Positions 50,794-55,161 of a stretch of 55,161 nucleotides of DNA are shown here, piece after piece. The stretch lies in contig JAETOX010000008.1 of NCBI GenBank assembly GCA_021771575.1, positions 1 through 55,161 of the forward strand, written 5' to 3'. Within the stretch, counting starts at the first letter, position 1. The number at the start of each line of letters is the position of its first letter. The translations under genes and the position numbers were made by a program. The notes under the pieces are model-generated. The model searched no databases. It saw only the letters and a program-made list of their open reading frames with translations, and was not told the origin of the DNA. The DNA comes from Bacteroides sp. (GTDB taxonomy: Bacteria > Bacteroidota > Bacteroidia > Bacteroidales > Marinifilaceae).

Positions 50794-51963
50794 TTAAGGT
50801 AAATAGCGCTGTTCCAATAAATCCAATTTTAATTTAGGCAAAGTCAGCAAAGGCAATAAAGTAAACAAAAACAAGGCTATATAAGGTTGCCATGAATAAA
50901 TCATACCAATGCCGTTTAAGGCCTGATCGACGTATAACAGAAAGTAATGCCGCATGGGAAACAGATTAGAGGCAATCTGGATAAGCTCCGGCATAGAACG
51001 CACCGGGTAAGTAAATCCACAAATCGAAAAGGACAGTACCCCCCACAATCCGCAAAAACTCAAAGCAATCCGGTTTTGCCGGGCAATTCCTGTAACAAAA
51101 ACAGCAAATCCCTGAGCCGCCAAAACCAAAAGTAACATTGCCAGGAACATGGGGAAAAAACCACTATTTAAAGGAAAATGCAAATAACCGTAAAGAACTG
51201 ACAAATACAATAGACCGATCAATAGAAAAATAGAAGTTTGCGGCAATAATTTCCCTAACAGCGATAATACGATTGATCCCCGTCCTGCACGAAGCCACTC
51301 TCCGGAGGTTCCTTCCTTTATCTCTTCGCCAATACTGTAAGTGGCCGTAAACATAGCAAACATAAATACAAAGGCAGGCAATAGGATATTGGCCAGATAA
51401 ACGGCATAACTGAGCCAAGGGTTATTTAATGGATTGGTATCAACTGTAATCGGCATCAGTTTAGCCTGTATCAGCGGTCCTCCTTCTCCCTTTGCCAATA
51501 ACAACGTTTGTTGGACAGCTCCATTCGCTAATGCCGACTGTAAACGCATATCTTTATATACTAAAGATCCGGGTAAGATATAAGTATCGTTTGTATAAAA
51601 CGAAATTATCGGTTCTTTACCAGTAGAAACTTCACACCGGAAATCTTCCGGGATATGGAAAATACCGTATACCTCTCCCCTTTGCATGGCCCGGCGTGCT
51701 TCTGAAAAATCAGCTGTTTTCATTACCACTTGTGTTTGTGCAAAGGCGTCCAGGGAACGGGCTAACTGTCTCGACATAGCCGTATGGTCTTCATCAACCA
51801 CGGCAACAGGCAAATTGGTCGGTAATCCCTGCTTCAGCAAGTCGGCAAAGAAAAAGAAACAAAAAGCCGGAGCCAGCAGCATGATAAACCAATAGAGCCA
51901 CCGGGAAGCCAACCGTCTGAATTCCCGTTTCATCAAAATCCATAGCGAACGAAGATTTTCCAT
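50794..51963 (-). CDS. ABC-2-type export permease (first copy)
   Basis: The 389-aa protein has the same layout as its downstream neighbour: an N-terminal helix (LYWFIMLLAPAFCFFFFADL), a periplasmic region (LPVAVVDEDHTAMSRQLARS, then GEVYGIFHIPEDF) and a C-terminal helical bundle (WLSYAVYLANILLPAFVFMF, FSICGFTYPVRSMPEL). The two probably form a heterodimer in the inner membrane. The frame opens at 52014 in a low-complexity stretch; the ATG at 51963 (MENLRSLWILMKREF) is the natural start. Confidence 0.88.
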   Translation of the reverse strand: MENLRSLWILMKREFRRLASRWLYWFIMLLAPAFCFFFFADLLKQGLPTNLPVAVVDEDHTAMSRQLARSLDAFAQTQVVMKTADFSEARRAMQRGEVYGIFHIPEDFRCEVSTGKEPIISFYTNDTYILPGSLVYKDMRLQSALANGAVQQTLLLAKGEGGPLIQAKLMPITVDTNPLNNPWLSYAVYLANILLPAFVFMFAMFTATYSIGEEIKEGTSGEWLRAGRGSIVLSLLGKLLPQTSIFLLIGLLYLSVLYGYLHFPLNSGFFPMFLAMLLLVLAAQGFAVFVTGIARQNRIALSFCGLWGVLSFSICGFTYPVRSMPELIQIASNLFPMRHYFLLYVDQALNGIGMIYSWQPYIALFLFTLLPLLTLPKLKLDLLEQRYLP

Positions 51964-52029
51964 GATAATTAATAATTTGCCAATGTAACAATGTAATAAT
52001 GTGCTAATGAACAATGGCAGGGGGATATT

Positions 52030-53022
52030 TCATTTTTTCAAAACAGTCATTCCGGGGCGCAAACCCTCTACTTTTTCCACCGGTTTAGCTTTCACCCGAA
52101 ATGTTTTCATATCATATTGTCCGGTGGTTTTCGTCGCTCTCCAGGCAGCATACGTACCCATATCTTTCATATAGGTCACTTTCAATTCTATTTCTTTATC
52201 CCCCAAAGCGGGTACAAAAGCAAGAAAAGTTTCGCCCATTTTTAAATCTTTCAACTGATCTTCCCGGATATTAAAGGCAACCCACATGTCCGACAAATCC
52301 AGGATATCCATTACCGGAGCCCCTGTTCCCACAAGCTCACCAACTTTCGGATAACGCTCCGAAACTTCCCCATCGATCGGAGAAATCAAAAAAGTTTCTT
52401 TCATATAAGCTTCTACTTCAGCCACCGCACCTTTTGCCCGGTTGAGTTGAGCTTCTGTAGCCAGTTTATCTTCTCGCTGAGCACCGTTCCGAGCCATTTC
52501 GTATTGCGCTTTCGCAGCCTGTTCTGTGGCCAGCATCGCCTTGTAATTCGCCTCTGCTTCATCTTTTTTCTGGGCAGGCACTACTCCATTCTCATATAAT
52601 TTCTGTACCCGCTGCCAGGTTTTCATCGCAACTTCAGCCGCTGCCCTGGCTTTTTGCCAGGTTTGAAAAGCCATGACGATCTGTTCCGACCGTGAACCCT
52701 TGACTGCTTTTTCATTCAAAGCTTGTGCTGCCATCTCGGCCGCTTCGGCCTGACTATACTTTGCCAGCACCTCAGGACTATCAAGAATAGCCACCGTATC
52801 TCCTTTTCTCACTTGTTCGCCTTCATTGAACCGGAATTCTTCAATACGTCCGGGAACTTTACCGGAAATACGGACTTCTGTCGCCTCAGCTTCTCCCTGA
52901 AGATATTCTGCTTTCGGTTGCCGGAAAATAAATCCGAACACAGCAATTAAAAGAACCAAAATAATGATCCCTGTAAAGGTCACCAATTTTCCATTTATCT
53001 TTTCCATACTATTGTTTATCAT
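52030..53022 (-). CDS. HlyD-family membrane fusion protein
   Basis: The 330-aa adaptor has one N-terminal membrane helix (LVTFTGIIILVLLIAVFGFI), a biotinyl-lipoyl half (VSGKV-type RISGKVPGRIEEFRFNEGEQ with VRKGDTVAILDSPE), a long Ala/Glu/Lys-rich coiled coil (about 90-190), the second lipoyl half (LISPIDGEVSERYPKVGELV) and a beta-barrel domain ending GLRPGMTVLKK. It links the two ABC-2 permeases to the TolC encoded upstream, 10 bp away. Starts at 53022 (MINNSMEKINGK) and 53007 (MEKINGK) are both possible. Confidence 0.9.
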   Translation of the reverse strand: MINNSMEKINGKLVTFTGIIILVLLIAVFGFIFRQPKAEYLQGEAEATEVRISGKVPGRIEEFRFNEGEQVRKGDTVAILDSPEVLAKYSQAEAAEMAAQALNEKAVKGSRSEQIVMAFQTWQKARAAAEVAMKTWQRVQKLYENGVVPAQKKDEAEANYKAMLATEQAAKAQYEMARNGAQREDKLATEAQLNRAKGAVAEVEAYMKETFLISPIDGEVSERYPKVGELVGTGAPVMDILDLSDMWVAFNIREDQLKDLKMGETFLAFVPALGDKEIELKVTYMKDMGTYAAWRATKTTGQYDMKTFRVKAKPVEKVEGLRPGMTVLKK

Positions 53023-53032
53023 ATTTCTAAAG

Positions 53033-54469
53033 TTATTTTCCCAAAACTCCGTAGGCTTTTTGCAAATACACCTCACCTAATTTCACTTCGATCTGCGAAT
53101 CGATAAAATCGGAATGAGCAGACAGCCAGGCTGTCTGTGCTTCCAGTACATTCGACACCGGTATCGTTCCCTCCTGAAATCCCAGCTCTGCATATTTCAA
53201 GTTTTCATTTGCTTTTTCGAGATTTTTTCCAGCCATTTCCATTTTTTTCAAAGCTTCCCTAATCCTGAAACGCGCCTGATTCACCTGTAACTCAATCTTT
53301 TCCCGGACTTCTTGTAGTTTATGATTCATGATATTGGTTTCATAGCGTGCGCTCCGCACACTTTTCCGGGAGGCCCCCCAGTGAAATATCGGCGCTTTCA
53401 CTCCGATTCCGACACTCCACATCCCATCAAACTTTGTACTGACACCATTGAAAAAAGAAGGCGTCATCGCTAGGTAATTCGCGGTCAAAGCCACGGTAGG
53501 CAAGTATTCCGAACGAGCAATTTTTTCTTTTTTACGATAGATATCAGTAGCCAATACCAAACTACTGATTTCGGGCCGATTATTCCATATTCCCCCCATA
53601 TCTACAGGCGATAAATTTGGAACCACCGGCATCTCCAGTGTCTCCTCCCGAAGGGTAAAAACCGTATCTATCGGCAGACCACAAATTTGATTCAACGCCA
53701 TACGCGAAAGACTCAGCCCATCGTCCACCCGCATTAATGTCATTTCTGCCTGGTTCAATTTCACCTTTACCGATAACATATCGGCTTTAGTGGACATCCC
53801 GGTTTCATACATCACTTCCATATCGTGATTGAATTTCTGCAAGGTTTCCAGATACCTCTCCGCCAATTGACGACGGTTCACCAACGATACCACTTGCCAA
53901 TAAGCCTCGTCCGTTTCCAGGATGAGATTCTGCAATTCCTGATCCCGTCCGGTTTCAGCCAACTTTTCCGATAAACCAGCCAATTGATGATAAGCCCGGA
54001 TTTTCCCACCCATATAAATCGGTTGGGTTAGGCCGACTTGTAAAAGTACCGTATTTTTATCTTTCACAGTCATGGCTTCTTTGGGTAACAAGGCCCAATC
54101 TTTAGGGACAGGCTGACCGTTTTGCAAAACAGGTGTCCCCGTCGTGGGGTCGAGCATCACCTGATCGGGCCGCAACGACCATTTTCCGTTTCCATCGATA
54201 TACCCTACCGGCAGATGAGCATCATCGGCCAATAAATGCACATCCTTTTGATTACGCAGATAGGTACCCATAGCATCCAACGCCGGCAAATATTTGGTAA
54301 ATACTTCCTCTCTTTTTGCCCGTGCCGATTTAATCTGTTCTTCCGCAGCCTTCAAATTCTGATTATTTTCTATCGCCATGCGGCGACATTCTTCTAATCC
54401 CACCCTTTGCTGGCCATAACTAAAAGCTACATGCCCAAGTAATAAAACAACCCAACCAAATTTTTTCAT
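53033..54469 (-). CDS. TolC-family outer-membrane efflux channel
   Basis: The 478-aa protein has a signal peptide (MKKFGWVVLLLGHVAFSYGQ) and OEP repeats: VGLEECRRMAIENNQNLKAA at the N-terminus, LQVGLTQPIYMGGKIRAYHQ in the middle and NLKYAELGFQEGTIPVSNVL near the C-terminus. It is the outer-membrane duct for the HlyD/ABC-2 exporter. It is a paralogue of the TolC at 42692 but clearly diverged (it ends LQKAYGVLGK), and it is not the source of the 44-codon remnant. Confidence 0.92.
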   Translation of the reverse strand: MKKFGWVVLLLGHVAFSYGQQRVGLEECRRMAIENNQNLKAAEEQIKSARAKREEVFTKYLPALDAMGTYLRNQKDVHLLADDAHLPVGYIDGNGKWSLRPDQVMLDPTTGTPVLQNGQPVPKDWALLPKEAMTVKDKNTVLLQVGLTQPIYMGGKIRAYHQLAGLSEKLAETGRDQELQNLILETDEAYWQVVSLVNRRQLAERYLETLQKFNHDMEVMYETGMSTKADMLSVKVKLNQAEMTLMRVDDGLSLSRMALNQICGLPIDTVFTLREETLEMPVVPNLSPVDMGGIWNNRPEISSLVLATDIYRKKEKIARSEYLPTVALTANYLAMTPSFFNGVSTKFDGMWSVGIGVKAPIFHWGASRKSVRSARYETNIMNHKLQEVREKIELQVNQARFRIREALKKMEMAGKNLEKANENLKYAELGFQEGTIPVSNVLEAQTAWLSAHSDFIDSQIEVKLGEVYLQKAYGVLGK

Positions 54470-54505
54470 AATTTTTATCCTTATACTACGATTAAACGCA
54501 TTTTT

Positions 54506-54531
54506 ATACTTTTTGGTATGTTCACTTCAAA
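54506..54531 (-). promoter_or_regulatory. Candidate TetR operator / promoter ahead of tolC
   Basis: In the 66-bp gap between tetR and tolC, ATAC (54506-54509) and GTAT (54516-54519) form a short dyad. On the minus strand a -33-like TTTG (54528-54531) is 19 nt from a TATAAAAA sequence at the -7 position. The dyad falls between them, where a repressor would block the promoter. Confidence 0.3.
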
Positions 54532-54535
54532 AAAA

Positions 54536-55138
54536 TTACTCGGTAACGACCAACGCATAAAGCTGCTCGTACTGAGACCGAACCGCCGACAAAGCGTATG
54601 AAACATCTTGACGCATAATCAAATCATTAATAACGCCGACACTAATATTCAAAAAATTCTTTGCCAGAATCGAGGTATCTACATCATTCCGAAGTTCTCC
54701 GGCTCTTTTAGCATTGAGGATCAATTGTTCCAATTTAGACAAACGCAACATTTTGGAAGTCGCCACCACACTTTTCAATTCAGGAAATAGAGCGATCACT
54801 TCCACAATCAGCGAAAGACAAAGGATTTCCGGAATCTCACTGCTGAAAGTACGAGCCGAATAATTATCTATTCCCGTCAATTTCCGGATCGTCAAATCGA
54901 CGAATTCCCGCAAGGTGGTAATCTGCTCAAATTCCTCCAAACGGGTGGCGTTCAACAAGGAATAATATACTTGCACGCCTTCTTTCAATATTTCTTCCTT
55001 ATTGGTAAAATGATAGTAAAACGTGCCGCGTGTAATCTTAGCAGCCCGTTCGATATCGCTGAGCCGGACCGCTTTAAACCCTTTTCTCAAAAACAATAAA
55101 AAGGCAGTTTCTATGATCTGTTGCCGCGTATTATTCAT
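54536..55138 (-). CDS. TetR-family transcriptional regulator
   Basis: The 200-aa protein has an N-terminal TetR helix-turn-helix (RQQIIETAFLLFLRKGFKAV, then IERAAKITRGTFYYHFTNKE) and a helical ligand-binding C-terminal domain (AGELRNDVDTSILAKNFLNI). It precedes the tolC-hlyD-ABC-2 genes on the same strand and is their probable local repressor, responding to an exported toxic compound. The ATG at 55138 lies 23 bp from the right edge, so its own promoter is mostly outside the window. Confidence 0.92.
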   Translation of the reverse strand: MNNTRQQIIETAFLLFLRKGFKAVRLSDIERAAKITRGTFYYHFTNKEEILKEGVQVYYSLLNATRLEEFEQITTLREFVDLTIRKLTGIDNYSARTFSSEIPEILCLSLIVEVIALFPELKSVVATSKMLRLSKLEQLILNAKRAGELRNDVDTSILAKNFLNISVGVINDLIMRQDVSYALSAVRSQYEQLYALVVTE

Positions 55139-55161
55139 CGTTTTATCATTACATTATACTG

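Noticed and set aside
1-55161. CRISPR array, prophage or toxin-antitoxin module
   Set aside because: No regularly spaced repeats, phage structural genes or paired small toxin/antitoxin genes were seen.

Overview
The window looks like chromosomal DNA from a Bacteroidota gut-type anaerobe, most likely order Bacteroidales. The evidence is two SusC/SusD outer-membrane uptake systems, each with its own ECF sigma factor and FecR-type anti-sigma factor; an ExbB/ExbD operon; PKD-like and DUF4843 lipoproteins; a degraded Bacteroides-type PD-(D/E)XK (Rpn) transposase; and repeated promoter boxes of the TTTG-N17-23-TAnnTTTG type used by the Bacteroidales primary sigma factor. A family such as Odoribacteraceae is possible, but this is a guess from general resemblance only.

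Layout. (1) 1-8902, minus strand: a uptake locus read as GH3 beta-glucosidase, ECF sigma, FecR, SusC, SusD (the SusD gene runs off the left edge). (2) 9014-10691, minus: a Crp/Fnr-like regulator and a D-serine dehydratase-like PLP enzyme in one operon, with a consensus promoter. (3) 10787-11310: a small gene graveyard, holding a C-terminal scrap of phosphoglycerate kinase butted against a frameshifted PD-(D/E)XK transposase. (4) 11344-20444, minus: a second uptake locus (ECF sigma, FecR, SusC, SusD, DUF4843 lipoprotein, PKD-like lipoprotein, strong terminator). (5) 20626-25214, plus: dprA, gdhA, tatD, ansA. (6) 25343-27631, plus: exbB, a 4-helix membrane protein and two exbD genes, which should energise TonB-dependent receptors such as the two SusC proteins; then tRNA-Arg(CCG). 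(7) 28085-31923: a hybrid histidine kinase with receiver and HPt domains, convergent with an NtrC-type sigma54 activator. (8) 32097-34469: a membrane protein, a winged-helix regulator and CreD. (9) 34582-42598: a small secreted protein, a glutamine synthetase, a DUF2807 protein, a membrane-anchored HTH protein and a tricorn-like protease. (10) 42692-48409, minus: a complete RND efflux operon (MFP, RND pump, TolC). (11) 48667-49478: a serine recombinase whose stop codon overlaps that of a TolC C-terminal remnant. (12) 49596-55138, minus: TetR, TolC, HlyD and two ABC-2 permeases, an export operon with no ATPase gene in sight.

No CRISPR array, prophage, intact insertion sequence or obviously new multi-gene system was found. 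The observations most worth following are the serine recombinase lying against a truncated tolC; the PGK/transposase scrapyard; the paired stem-loops at the same place between fecR and susC in both uptake loci, together with a stem-loop that would enclose the ribosome-binding region of one fecR; the large dyad plus direct repeats between the second ECF sigma gene and dprA; and a membrane-tethered helix-turn-helix protein. All functions are read from recognisable motifs without database searches.
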